The notes beneath the pieces are model-generated. The model made no database searches and was not told the DNA's origin. It saw only the letters and a list, made by a program, of their open reading frames with translations. The position numbers and the translations under genes are program-made. From CAWGMT01 sp963823675 (GTDB lineage: Bacteria > Planctomycetota > Planctomycetia > Isosphaerales > Isosphaeraceae), in assembly GCA_963823675.1 (NCBI GenBank), contig CAWGMT010000012.1, forward strand, positions 248,001 to 312,000: a stretch of DNA of 64,000 bases, written 5' to 3'. Below are positions 53,975-63,826 of the stretch, in pieces (positions within the stretch are counted from its first letter, which is position 1; every line of letters begins with the position of its first letter).

Positions 53975-54703
53975 TTAATGATCGGTTTTCGCCTTCATCG
54001 CCTTCTCATAGATCTCGATTGCGTGCCCCGCCCTGCGGCCAGGCCATCCCGGTGCCCCGATGCGCGTGCCCGGCATTGCCCGCTGAAGGTCCCGTGCCGC
54101 ATCGTCGCTGACCGAGGTCAGGTAAAGGGATAACATTTTGAGCCGGGTCAGCGGCTTCAGGTGCGGCAGGCCGGCATCGCCGACCATGGTCAGGCCGAGC
54201 AACAGCGTCTGGAGTTGAGCCAGGCCCTTCAGGTGCACCAAGCCGGCATCACCGATCTTGGTGTCTTCGAGCGACAGCCACTGGAGGGCGGTCAGGCCTT
54301 GAAGATGCGCCATTCCGGCGTCGGTGACGGGCGAATGTGCCAGATCGAGGTATTGCAATCCGCGGAGCTGGCCGATCCGGGCGAGCAGCTCGTCGGATCC
54401 GCGATATCTGAGAGTGACGTACGTGACGTTGGAGAGGTAATCGACCCCAATCCGCTCGACCAGCCAATCGGGCCAGCGGGTCATCAAGGTCCGCACCGGC
54501 CGGCCTTGCTTCCACTGCCATTGCCAGTCGTACAGGACCTCGCCGCCCGCACGCTCGATGGACGCCACCGTGGCGCGCTGCACTTCGACCCTGTGGATGA
54601 TCCAACCCATGCCGCCGCCGAGAATTCCGATAGCGATCATCAGGCCCCGTAGGCTGAATCGGAATCGGCGCCACCAGGATCTTGGCTCAGACGGGTCAGA
54701 CAT
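53975..54703 (-). CDS. Leucine-rich-repeat membrane protein
   Basis: 242 residues from ATG at 54703 (MSDPSEPRSWWRRFRFSLRG); upstream ATG at 54847 lacks support. One membrane segment (SLRGLMIAIGILGGGMGWII, about 17-36), then a linker and a block of about five LRR units: LRGLQYLDLAHSPVTDAGMA, LQGLTALQWLSLEDTKIGDA, LKGLAQLQTLLLGLTMVGDA, LKPLTRLKMLSLYLTSVSDD. The xLxxLxLxxTxIxDAG consensus is the GALA-like planctomycete LRR type; proteins of this kind probably mediate protein contacts at the membrane. Intact. The next gene is on the other strand. Confidence 0.88.
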   Translation of the reverse strand: MSDPSEPRSWWRRFRFSLRGLMIAIGILGGGMGWIIHRVEVQRATVASIERAGGEVLYDWQWQWKQGRPVRTLMTRWPDWLVERIGVDYLSNVTYVTLRYRGSDELLARIGQLRGLQYLDLAHSPVTDAGMAHLQGLTALQWLSLEDTKIGDAGLVHLKGLAQLQTLLLGLTMVGDAGLPHLKPLTRLKMLSLYLTSVSDDAARDLQRAMPGTRIGAPGWPGRRAGHAIEIYEKAMKAKTDH

Positions 54704-55064
54704 CGAGACGCCCTCACTTCCCGCCGCACGAATCACTCTCTGGATTGTGCGATCAGCGCGAGCCTCCCACACTGCGCCCAGATCTGGTGATTTCCGCTTT
54801 TCCCTTGCCGGTGAGAACGCACCCATAGCCCCGGATGCCGCGGGCATGATACAAGAAACCGCTGGGCGTCCTGACCTGCCGGTTTGGATCGTTGCGACAC
54901 AACTCCAAATGGTAGCAGCCTGTCTAATCTTTTCAACTACTCGTTCGCTTCCCCGGGATGATCCGGCTTTCGAGGAGCGTCAATGGCTCCATCGCGCTAA
55001 CATCTGGTAAACTGCGCATGTCTGCCGATGCCCTCTAAGACCGAGTACTCAAAGGACAGGACCG
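54704..55064. other. Divergent promoter region between LRR and kinase genes
   Basis: 361 bases between divergent genes; both promoters must be here. I see no repeat, and no unambiguous -35/-10 pair. Confidence 0.4.
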
Positions 55065-58000
55065 ATGCCATCGACCAGCGACGACGACGAGCTGCGCGCC
55101 ACCGGTGATGATTTAAGCGCTGCGATGCCTGGCACGGAACATTCCGCTGATTTCACCCAAGTTTCGTCTCCGGAAAACGGGACTACGGTTGTGACTCTAG
55201 CAGGCCAGGCCACGGAGTCGATGGACACGGAGCCGGGGCGTGCTGTGGAATCCGTTTCGGTACCGGGGTACGCGATCGAGGAAGTACTCGGCCGCGGCGC
55301 GATGGGGGTAGTTTACAAGGCTCGCCATTTGACCCTGAAGCGCACCGTGGCGCTCAAGATGGTGCTCGCCGGCGGTCATGCCAGATCGGGTCAACTGGCT
55401 CGCTTCCGCATCGAGGCCGAGACGGTGGCTCGGTTGCAGCATCCGAACATCGTGCAGATTCACGAGGTCGGCGAGGCGCAGGGGCATCCCTATTGCGCGC
55501 TGGAGTTCGTCGAGGGGGGCGACCTTGCCAGCCACATCGGCGGCGGGCCGATGCCGGCCCAGGAGGCGGCCAGGCTCGTGGAGGCGCTGGCGCGGGCAAC
55601 GCAACTGGCGCATAGCCGCAACGTGGTGCATCGCGATCTCAAGCCGGCCAATATCCTGCTGGCGGCCGATGGCACGCCGAAGATCACCGACTTCGGTCTG
55701 GCCCGGCAGATGGACATTGACAGCGGAGAGACGCAGGCCGGGACGGTGATGGGGACGCCTTCGTACATGGCGCCGGAGCAGGCGTCCGGGCGGGCTCACG
55801 AGGCCGGGCCCGCGGCGGACGTGTATGCGCTCGGCGCAATCTTCTACGATTGCCTGACCGGCCGGCCGCCGTTCCAGGGGCAGACAATCTTCGAAACGCT
55901 CGACCAGGTGCGGACGCAGGAGCCAGTAGCGCCTTCGCGCTGGCAGATAACCGTACCGCTGGATCTGGACACGATCTGCCTGAAGTGTTTGTGTAAGGAG
56001 CCGGAGAAGCGCTACGCATCCGCCGCGGAGCTCGCGGACGATTTGGGGCGGTATCAGCGAGGCGAGTCAATCCTGGCACGCCCCTCGTCCACGCTGGAGA
56101 AGGCGGTCAAGTGGGCCAGACGCAAGCCGGCACAGGCCGTCGCGGCGGCGGTGACCGCCGTCGCGCTCTTGACGCTCCTCTTCGGCGGTGTGGTGTTCAC
56201 CGACGAACTGCGCAAGGAACGCAATGCGGCCCAGTCGGCCCGTCAGAGCGCCGAGGAGCACCGCGCAAGCCGAGCTTCAGGCGGCTCAACTGCTGCAACA
56301 ACACGGACACGCGCTGTGTGAGCGGGGTGAGATCGGGCAGGGACTACTCTGGCTGGTTCGTGGCCTGGAACGAGTCTCCGTGACTGAGGCGGCCGGCCTG
56401 GACGGAGACTTTCTGAGCAAGGCCAACGATCTAGGACACCCGATCCGGATGGATCTGGCCCTTTATGGGCGCGACATCCACGAGCTCCGCGCCATGCTGT
56501 CGCACCAGGGCAGCGTCTTGACCGTGGCCTTCAGCCCGGACGGCAAGCTCGCGATCACCGGCGGTCTCGGGTTCGGGGCGCGCGTCTGGGATGTGGCGCA
56601 GGGTGAGCCGGTCGGTGAGCCGCTGCCGCATCCCGGCGAAATTCGCACCGTCGCTTTCAGCGCCGACGGCAAGACCGTCCTCACGGCCGGCCATGACCTC
56701 CGGCCAAGCGGCTTCGATTTGCGCCCGCCGGCCAGGGCAGGGCGCGTCTGTGGAACCTTGCCAGCCGCCGGCCGCTGGGCCCGCCGATCGAATGTCCCTG
56801 CGCCATCCTGTGCGCCGCGCTCCATCCCGACGGCCGGATCGTCCTGGTGGGGCGGGCAGACGGCAAGGCCCAGTTCTGGGACGGGATCGCCGGCCAGCCA
56901 CTTGGGGCGGCGGTGGCGCACGGCGGCTCTCCCTCCGTCAGTGGCGTTGCCTTCAGCCGGGACGGGACGTACTTCGCGACGGGCTGCTGGGGAGGCGGCG
57001 GCGCCCAGCGGTGGAACACCGCGACCAGACAGCCAGCAGGCCGTTTGATTCCCGGACGTAATATCAATGCCGTGGCCCTCAGTCCGGACGGCAACGCGCT
57101 CCTGTCAGGGGGTCACGACCAGGTGGTTCGCCTGTGGAATGCCGTTTCTGGAGAATTGTTGCGAGGGCCGCTGGGGCACGCGGGGGTCATCCGCACCGCG
57201 ACTTTTTCTCCCGACGGCCTCTTGGCCCTGGTGACAGACGACGACCAGACGGCCCGGCTCTGGGATTTGCGGACCGGCTTACCGCGGGGCGGCCCGATGC
57301 GCCACGCGGGTCGGGTCTATGCGGCGGCCTTCAGCCCTGACGGGCAGTCGGTTCTCACGGGCGAAGAGGATGGGTCGGGCCGGCTGTGGCGGCGGGCTAG
57401 CGGATTGCGACTCGGCCGGGCACTGCCAGCTCCGAACGAAATCGGGGCCGCCGGCTACAGCCGCGACGGCAAGATGATCGTGGGCGCGGACAGGAGCGGC
57501 GCCATCTCCCTTTGGGACGCGGCCACCGGCACGCTCCGACGGCCTCCCATACAGCAGGAAAGACCGTTTGAGGCCGTCGCCTGGAATCCGGACGGCAGCC
57601 GCTTCCTGTCGGGGGAGAGCCAAGAGGCCGGTGTCGTGCGCCAGTGGGATCCGTCCAGCGGACGGGAGGTAGGCCCCCTACTGGCGTCCGGCCCGGTCAA
57701 GGCTCTCGCCTGGAGCCCCGATGGCAAGACGATCCTCACAGGTAGCTGGTCCGATTACGGCGCATTCCCTGGCGTCCTGCTGGGAGTGCAGCGCTGGGAC
57801 GCAGCCACGGGCCAGCGCATCGGTCCATTGCTGAAGCACAAAGGGGACGTGTGGGCCGTCAGCTTTAGCCCCGACGGAAAGACCATCCTCACGGGCAGCG
57901 GCGACCGGATCGCGCAGCTCTGGGATGCCCTCACCGGCCAACCCCTGGGCGAACCGCTGGTGCATCCGTTCGAGGTCTGGTCGGCGGTCTTCAGCCCGGA

Positions 58001-58472
58001 CGCCAAGCTGGTCTTGACCGGCGGCCGTGACCGGCAGGCAAGGGTCTGGGAAGTCGCTTCGCGACGCGTGGTCGGCAAAACCATGCCGCACCCCGGAGAG
58101 ATTCGCTCCCTTGCTTTCAGCCCGGACGGCAAATCGATCCTGACCGGCTGCCGCGACAGCTTTGCGCGGCTCTGGGACTTCCAGACGCGCCAGCCGATCG
58201 GTCCACCATTACCCCAGTTTAACATTCTCGAGAAGGTAGAGTTCGCTGCCGTCGACCGGAAGTTTCTGACGGCCGGACGCGACAGGACCGTGCGGCAGTG
58301 GATGCTCCCGTCACCCGTGCCGGGCAACGCTCGGCAGGTCCGCGATTGGGTCGAAACCATCACGGGGTTCGCCCTCACCCCCAACGACGCGATCCAGGTG
58401 TTGCATCCCGAGGAATGGCGCGAGCGCCGCGCTCGGGTCTCGAACGCGCCTGGCGAGCCAATTCCTGGCTGA
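55065..58472 (+). pseudogene. Serine/threonine protein kinase with WD40 propeller (second copy), two frame breaks
   Basis: ATG at 55065. Flexible Ser/Thr/Glu-rich N-terminus (about 70 residues), then LGRGAMGVVYKARHLTLKRT (P-loop), VALKMVLAGG (Lys), VVHRDLKPANILLAADGT (HRD), ITDFGLARQ (DFG), SYMAPEQASGRAHEAGP (APE), and AVKWARRKPAQAVAAAVTAV with a membrane helix (about 350-385). A break near 56265 moves the chain into AELQAAQLLQQHGHALCERG and the WD40 region (SVLTVAFSPDGKLAITGGLG). A second break near 56715 follows VLTAGHD; WD repeats then run to the end (VRLWNAVSGELLRGPLGHAG, LTGGRDRQARVWEVASRRVV and others; about nine in all). Close paralogue of the gene at 1-3410, and it shows where that copy is damaged. 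Confidence 0.88.
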
Positions 58473-58598
58473 GTGGGACCGCGGAATTCTGTATGCCGTA
58501 GGTCAGGCTTTCCAGCTCAAGAAGAGAGCGACGGCACGGAGCGCCGCCACGACCGATGAAGCTCGGAAGTTGGGTCGGAACATCGACGGGTCTTGTTT

Positions 58599-59372
58599 TC
58601 AGTGAATGTCGCGGTTCCCAAGCTCGGCGAGTGCGTCGCGCAACGGGTCGAGAGACACCTGGATCAGGCCGTCGAACGGCTGGTTCAGGTCGATAATGAT
58701 GAGCAGCGCGGTGGCGACCGAGACCGCGCTCACGAACAGCACCGCGAGCACCGTGCCATTGCGCGGCGAGAGCAGGCCGAAGCCGAGGAAGAGCGCCACC
58801 AGCCAGAACATGAGCACCACCAGAAAGGGCGTGGGGATCGGGTTGTCGGCCCCCTGGATTAGCGTCCAGCGTGTCCTTGCGATCTCGGTGCAAACCTGCA
58901 CGCACTGATTCTGGATCATCTTCTGGGCCTCGGTGCGCGGGCTGAGGTCGCGAACCGCGTCAAACATCGGCGCGGCCGCGGTGGAAACCTGAGCCGACCC
59001 AACGTTTTGAAGCGGTCGATAGTCCCGGGACGTGGCCTGGTTGATGGTTCGCTCCAGGACGCTCTCCAGCCGCTGGCGCGCCGTGGCGGCCTCGGGCCCG
59101 TAATACCGGAGCGCGCGGTCGAGAAGGATGAAGTCGGTTGCCAGCGTTTGCAGCCCAGTCGCTTCCGCGTTGAATTCCGTTGCGGCCGACGCCACCAGGA
59201 GCCCGAGCACGAGCGCCGCCATGGTGCCAACCAGCCCCGTGCTGAGCTTCACCACCTCGGCGGTGTCTTGCGAGAGGTGTGCGTCCGGCAGCCGCTCGCG
59301 GACCAAGAGGCCCGCCCACGCCCCGCCAAACGAACAGATCAACGAAACCAACGCAATCCCGATCGCACTCAT
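58599..59372 (-). CDS. DUF4239 membrane protein
   Basis: 257 residues from ATG at 59372. Four membrane segments: MSAIGIALVSLICSFGGAWA, VGTMAALVLGLLVASAATEF (about 44-63), PTPFLVVLMFWLVALFLGFG (about 185-205) and VLAVLFVSAVSVATALLIII (about 212-232). The soluble middle (residues 65-180) carries LQTLATDFILLDRALRYYGP and the charged pattern of DUF4239. Function unknown. It lies between the WD40 kinase (convergent end) and glutamine synthetase III on the same strand. Intact. Confidence 0.85.
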   Translation of the reverse strand: MSAIGIALVSLICSFGGAWAGLLVRERLPDAHLSQDTAEVVKLSTGLVGTMAALVLGLLVASAATEFNAEATGLQTLATDFILLDRALRYYGPEAATARQRLESVLERTINQATSRDYRPLQNVGSAQVSTAAAPMFDAVRDLSPRTEAQKMIQNQCVQVCTEIARTRWTLIQGADNPIPTPFLVVLMFWLVALFLGFGLLSPRNGTVLAVLFVSAVSVATALLIIIDLNQPFDGLIQVSLDPLRDALAELGNRDIH

Positions 59373-59519
59373 CACGCGCCTTTCCGATCGACCTTCGTCA
59401 GGATGTCGGAGCCGAATCGTGCTCGCCGAGGCCCGGCGAGGAGCCACGAACCAAGAATGTGCGCGACGGTGAAGCCTCCGACTATCACTCTAGAGGAGAG
59501 TTGCTGGCGCGCCAGAAAG

Positions 59520-61703
59520 TTACTTCAAGAAGAGCATCTCCTGATAGGTCGGCAGCGGCCAGAGGTCGTCGGCGACGAGGGTTTCAAGTTGATCGCCGGC
59601 GGCACGGACGGCGTTCATCGCCGGAATGATCACGTCCCGCGCGTGCTTGGCATGGGCCATCGCATCTCCATTCGGGACTTCCTCAGTCACCGAGCTCAAA
59701 TGGTCGATCGCCGTCTGGAGCTGTTCGATCGAGGCGACGAGCTCGGTCAAGTGGGCCGACTGCACCTTGGGAACGGTAACGCCCGCGGCCTTGAGATTGG
59801 CGATCGCCTCGGCGACCTGGGCCTGGTAGCGCAGGGCGGCCGGCAGGATCATGCGCGTGGCGATCTGGATCGACAACTGAGATTCGATGTTGATCGTCTT
59901 CTTGTAGCTCTCGAGGTGAATCTCATACCGGGCATGGAGCTCGCGCTCGTTGAGGACTTTGTACCTGGAGAAAAGATCCACGGATTTGTGCGATATCAAA
60001 TCGGGCAGGCTCTCGACCGCCGTGCGCCGGTTGGGCAGTCCGCGCTTTTCCGCTTCGATATGCCAGGCTTCGGCGTAGTTGTCTCCGTTGAAGATGATCT
60101 GCTTGCATTCTTTCATCACCCGCTGGAGCAGCAATTGAATTTCGCTGTGCAGGTCCTTGCCGGCTGCGACCGCCTTCTCGAGATGGGTGGCAAAATCGTC
60201 GAGGCTCTCGGCGACGATCGTATTGAGCACGACGATCGGTCCCGCGATCGATTGACTCGAGCCGACGGCGCGGAATTCGAACTTGTTGCCGGTGAAGGCG
60301 AACGGACTGGTACGATTGCGGTCGCCGGGGTCGCGTGGCAGGGTCGGCAGGATGTCGACGCCGATCTTGAGCACGCCGCCCGTCTTGGCGGTCTTGGCCT
60401 GCCCTGCCTCGATTTGCTCGACGATATCCTGGAGCATGTCGCCCAGGAAGATCGAGATGATCGCGGGCGGAGCCTCGTTGGCCCCGAGCCGGTGATCGTT
60501 GTGCGCGTTGGCAACGGAGGCTCGAAGCAAATCGGCGTGCCTGGTGACGGCCCGGATGACGGCCACCAGGAAGAGGAGGAACTGGGCATTGTCGTGAGGG
60601 GTCTCGCCAGGCTTGAGCAGGTTGTTGCCCGTATCGTCGGCCATGGACCAGTTGAGGTGTTTCCCCGAGCCGTTGACGCCCGCGAAAGGCTTCTCGTGCA
60701 AAAGAAGCTGGAGGCCGTAACGGTCGGCGATCCGCTTCATCGTCTCCATCACGAGCATGTTGTGGTCGGTGGCCACGTTGGCATTCTCGAACGTGACGGC
60801 GATTTCATACTGGGCCGGCGAGACTTCGTTGTGCCGGGTCTTGACCGGAACGCCCAGCTTGTAGAGTTCGGTCTCGGTCTCGAGCATGCACGCCAGGACC
60901 CGCTCGGGAATCGCCCCGAAATAATGGTCCTCCATTTCCTGGCCTTTGGGCGGCTTGGCGCCAAAGAGGGTGCGGCCGGCGTTGATCAGGTCAGGCCGGG
61001 CGAAGTAGAAATTCTTGTCGATCAAGAAATACTCCTGTTCGGGGCCGGCGGTGCAGTAAACACGCGTGGCCGCCGATCCGAACAGCTTGAGAACGCGGAC
61101 GGCGTGCTTCGAGAGCGCCTCCATCGAACGCAACAGTGGGGTCTTCTTGTCGAGAGCCTCGCCGGTCCACGAACAGAACGCCGTCGGGATGCACAGGATG
61201 GTCCCATTGGGATTTTCGAGGATGAACGCCGGACTCGTCGGGTCCCAGGCGGTGTAGCCGCGAGCCTCGAAGGTGGTCCGAATGCCTCCCGAAGGGAAGC
61301 TCGAGGCATCCGGCTCGCCTCGCACCAGCTCGCGTCCGCTGAACTCGGCGATCGCGGCCCCATCCTCCGTCGGAACCAGAAACGAGTCATGCTTCTCCGC
61401 AGTCAGCCCCGTCATCGGCTGGAACCAGTGGGTAAAGTGGGTCGCTCCGTGCTCCATGGCCCACTCCCTCATCGTCGCCGCGACCACATCGGCGATCGAG
61501 TGATCCAAGGGGGCCCCTTTTTGAATCGTGTTCCGAAGCGCCGTGTAGACGTTCTCCGGCAGTCGCGATTTCATGACCTCGTCGGAGAATACATTGACGC
61601 CGAAGAACTGACGAAACGAAGTCAGCGGCCGGGGTGCTCGCCGGCCGGTACTTGGCCACGAGGTGATCGCCTTGATGGCCGTGTCGCGCGCTCGAAATGA
61701 CAT
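59520..61703 (-). CDS. glnN: Glutamine synthetase type III
   Basis: Makes glutamine from glutamate, ammonia and ATP. 727 residues, the length of the GSIII branch, which differs from GSI/GSII and is typical of planctomycetes, Bacteroidetes and some cyanobacteria. Start ATG at 61703 follows GGAGAG by six bases. GSIII landmarks: FFGVNVFSDEVMKSRLPENV (N-terminal), TRVYCTAGPEQEYFLIDKNF (metal Glu), VKTRHNEVSPAQYEIAVTFE (metal and glutamate site), GVNGSGKHLNWSMADDTGNN (ATP/glutamate His), NAHNDHRLGANEAPPAIISI and AFTGNKFEFRAVGSSQSIAG. The C-terminal 150 residues (about 570-727) are the GSIII-specific region. All core residues look present, so active. Likely regulated by nitrogen supply, but no site is visible. 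Confidence 0.97.
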   Translation of the reverse strand: MSFRARDTAIKAITSWPSTGRRAPRPLTSFRQFFGVNVFSDEVMKSRLPENVYTALRNTIQKGAPLDHSIADVVAATMREWAMEHGATHFTHWFQPMTGLTAEKHDSFLVPTEDGAAIAEFSGRELVRGEPDASSFPSGGIRTTFEARGYTAWDPTSPAFILENPNGTILCIPTAFCSWTGEALDKKTPLLRSMEALSKHAVRVLKLFGSAATRVYCTAGPEQEYFLIDKNFYFARPDLINAGRTLFGAKPPKGQEMEDHYFGAIPERVLACMLETETELYKLGVPVKTRHNEVSPAQYEIAVTFENANVATDHNMLVMETMKRIADRYGLQLLLHEKPFAGVNGSGKHLNWSMADDTGNNLLKPGETPHDNAQFLLFLVAVIRAVTRHADLLRASVANAHNDHRLGANEAPPAIISIFLGDMLQDIVEQIEAGQAKTAKTGGVLKIGVDILPTLPRDPGDRNRTSPFAFTGNKFEFRAVGSSQSIAGPIVVLNTIVAESLDDFATHLEKAVAAGKDLHSEIQLLLQRVMKECKQIIFNGDNYAEAWHIEAEKRGLPNRRTAVESLPDLISHKSVDLFSRYKVLNERELHARYEIHLESYKKTINIESQLSIQIATRMILPAALRYQAQVAEAIANLKAAGVTVPKVQSAHLTELVASIEQLQTAIDHLSSVTEEVPNGDAMAHAKHARDVIIPAMNAVRAAGDQLETLVADDLWPLPTYQEMLFLK

Positions 61704-61951
61704 CGCATCTCTCCATCTGACAGATTTCGAAGTGTTATGCAGGCGGGCTCAAACCGTTTGCTTCGACGTGGGAGAGACGCCGATCCAAGGTTCGCCATCG
61801 CAAACCGCGCCAGCGCGAAGGGACGTGTCCAGGCCCTTTCCACGCTCAACCAGCGAGTATAGCCGGGCTCGACCCTCGTCGCTAGACCCCATACTCGGCG
61901 AAAACCGGCACGATGGACAATCGCGGCCCCAGGGAAAAGAGCGGAGTCGTT

Positions 61952-62470
61952 TCACGGTCGTTTCTGGTCCAGCTTCGCGAGAACACTCTTGGGATCGGCT
62001 TTCACATCCTTCTCGCAGCCCTTGCAGCAAAGGTAAAACGATCGACCCATGGCGCTCACCTTCCACGGCTTGCCCATAGAGCCCAAGGGCTCGCCGCTTA
62101 CGGGACACGAGAGCTGCTTCATGGCAGCTTGCTGTTCCGCTGCCGGCAGCTCCTTGATCGCGGCAAGCTGCCCGGCGGTGAGGCTGCTCATCCCGGCCGC
62201 GGCCTGGTCGCTTTCGACCGTCGGCCCCTCGATTTTCGGACCGCCGTTATCCTTCAGCTCGCCGGTTGTGGCGGGCGCGGCCGTCGCGGCTGACGGCTGC
62301 ATCTCGGCCGACATTCCCCCACTCGCCGCATTAACCTGGGTGTTGGGCGCTGCTGCCGGCCCGGCCGCCGGCACCGCTGACGGCGCGGATTGGGTCTGAT
62401 CCTCCCCCGCGCATCCAGCCGAGGCGAGCAAGATCAACCCGGTACCGATCAATTTATGAAATAGGTTCAT
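61952..62470 (-). CDS. Secreted lipoprotein with C-terminal YHS/TRASH-like cysteine domain
   Basis: 172 residues from ATG at 62470 (MNLFHKLIGTGLILLASAGC). Lipobox LASAGC with lipidated Cys20. Low-complexity A/P/T-rich stretch (about 25-80), a helix (SSLTAGQLAAIKELPAAEQQ), and at the end SCPVSGEPLGSMGKPWKVSA, MGRSFYLCCKGCEKDVKADP: the C-P-x-S-G...C-C-x-x-C pattern of YHS/TRASH-like heavy-metal-binding domains (one Cys, a second pair CC, a third in CKGC). Such domains bind copper or iron and sit at the cell surface or next to transporters. The partner is unknown. Same strand as glnN but 248 bp upstream of it, so probably separate. Confidence 0.82.
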   Translation of the reverse strand: MNLFHKLIGTGLILLASAGCAGEDQTQSAPSAVPAAGPAAAPNTQVNAASGGMSAEMQPSAATAAPATTGELKDNGGPKIEGPTVESDQAAAGMSSLTAGQLAAIKELPAAEQQAAMKQLSCPVSGEPLGSMGKPWKVSAMGRSFYLCCKGCEKDVKADPKSVLAKLDQKRP

Positions 62471-62776
62471 GGTAGTTGTCTCATGCAGTGGGCGCGAATC
62501 GATAGCACTTCCCAAAGCGCGATCGATGGCGCGGGGCCTCGAAGATTATTCCTGATTTTAACCGGCTCCGACACCGGCCGCCAAGTTGACGCTGGATGGG
62601 CGTGTGGGCTCGCTCGCTATCGGCATATCCCCCCCGACCACTCAAGGCTCGTTCCAAGCAGAGGCAAAGATTCTGAATCACATCGCGCCCACTCGGTCGG
62701 ACAATGCGAGAGCAGGTTCCGTCGGGTGGCTGGGGTCGGCGCCGCGGCGCCACGCCCCCCGGCTCCCCGCGCCGGG
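62471..62776. other. Intergenic stretch, nothing recognised
   Basis: 306 bases between two minus-strand genes. No repeat of the families above. It presumably holds the lipoprotein promoter; I see no clear signal. Confidence 0.4.
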
Positions 62777-63826
62777 TCAGTCCGGAGGATGCGCGGGAGG
62801 CGACAACGTCAATTCCTCGGCTTGGCCTTTGTACAACCGGCGGTTATCCAGTGCGTAGACCTTCTCGGTGAAGAGGTCTTCGGTCTGGGAGGTCATGATC
62901 TCGCGCGCCGCCACGTTGATCTTCGCGTCCATTTCGTCGATGTACGACACGATCAAGGCTTCAATCGTCTGGGGCAACACCGGCGAACCAAACTCGCGCT
63001 TGCCATGATGTGCCAGGATTGCATGCTCCAGAAGGATCAGGAGCTCCTGGGGAAAGCCCTCGATCTTGCTCGCCGCCTCGCGGGCCATGTCGCGGCCCAT
63101 CAGCACGTGGCCGATCAGACATCCCTCCTTGGTATACCGGGCCTCGAGCGGCCGGTACTCCAGCTCGCGAAGCTTGCCGATGTCGTGCAGAATCGTGGCG
63201 GCCACGATGATTCCGCGATTCAACGGCGGTTCGAGCTCGTCGTAATATTTGCCGTAATGGTCGGCCACAAAGGCCGCGATGCGGGTCATGCTCCAGACAT
63301 GCTCGAGCAGGCCGGCGTTGTACGAGTGGTGCATGTTCTGCGCCGCCGGCATTTTCTGGAATAACGAGAGGTTCTCACTCAACAAGCTCTCCACCAGCCG
63401 CTTGAGATGCGGCTGGTTGATGTGGCTGTCGATCAAGCCCTGGATCTTTTTGAGCAGGAGCTCCGGCGCATACTTGCTGCTATCAACCAGGTCGGCGAAG
63501 TTGAACCCGTCGCGGGCGTCGTCGTCGGTCGCGGCGCGGATGCCCAGAAGATCCACCTGCATCCCAAACCGAAGTTCGAGCCGCCCGCGGACGTGAAGGC
63601 GATAGGCGCAGCCGTCGATCCAGGAATCGGCTTCCCTGAAGAAGCGGGTATCATGCCAGAGCATCGCGTCAACGGTCGTCTTCTTGTCGCGAAATTGACA
63701 CTTGAAAAACGGCTGGCCGGACTTGGTCATCGCGCGGGTTTTTCGCACGAGCGCAGCAAAACAGACCGCCTCCTGGCCGTCGACCAAGTCGGACAATTTG
63801 ATGATCACCGTACCGGTCGCCGCCAT
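62777..63826 (-). CDS. 3'-5' exoribonuclease YhaM-like, OB-fold plus HD domain
   Basis: 349 residues. ATG at 63826 has GGAAGGAG nine bases upstream; the ATG at 63877 lacks one. N-terminal OB-fold: IIKLSDLVDGQEAVCFAALV, FKCQFRDKKTTVDAMLWHDT, CAYRLHVRGRLELRFGMQVD (nucleic-acid binding). HD domain: AAQNMHHSYNAGLLEHVWSM (first metal His), IIVAATILHDIGKLRELEYR (the HD pair), LLEHAILAHHGKREFGSPVL (later His), ALIVSYIDEMDAKINVAARE (last Asp). This order (OB then HD) is that of the YhaM/CBF1 exoribonucleases that degrade RNA 3' to 5' in a metal-dependent way. The tail is proline-rich. Intact; nothing coding remains to 64000. Confidence 0.9.
   Translation of the reverse strand: MAATGTVIIKLSDLVDGQEAVCFAALVRKTRAMTKSGQPFFKCQFRDKKTTVDAMLWHDTRFFREADSWIDGCAYRLHVRGRLELRFGMQVDLLGIRAATDDDARDGFNFADLVDSSKYAPELLLKKIQGLIDSHINQPHLKRLVESLLSENLSLFQKMPAAQNMHHSYNAGLLEHVWSMTRIAAFVADHYGKYYDELEPPLNRGIIVAATILHDIGKLRELEYRPLEARYTKEGCLIGHVLMGRDMAREAASKIEGFPQELLILLEHAILAHHGKREFGSPVLPQTIEALIVSYIDEMDAKINVAAREIMTSQTEDLFTEKVYALDNRRLYKGQAEELTLSPPAHPPD

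Noticed and set aside
59007..61700. A plus-strand frame of about 897 codons opposite glutamine synthetase
   Set aside because: It is the shadow of the intact minus-strand glutamine synthetase III gene; it has no signal, domain or start context, and high GC makes such frames common.
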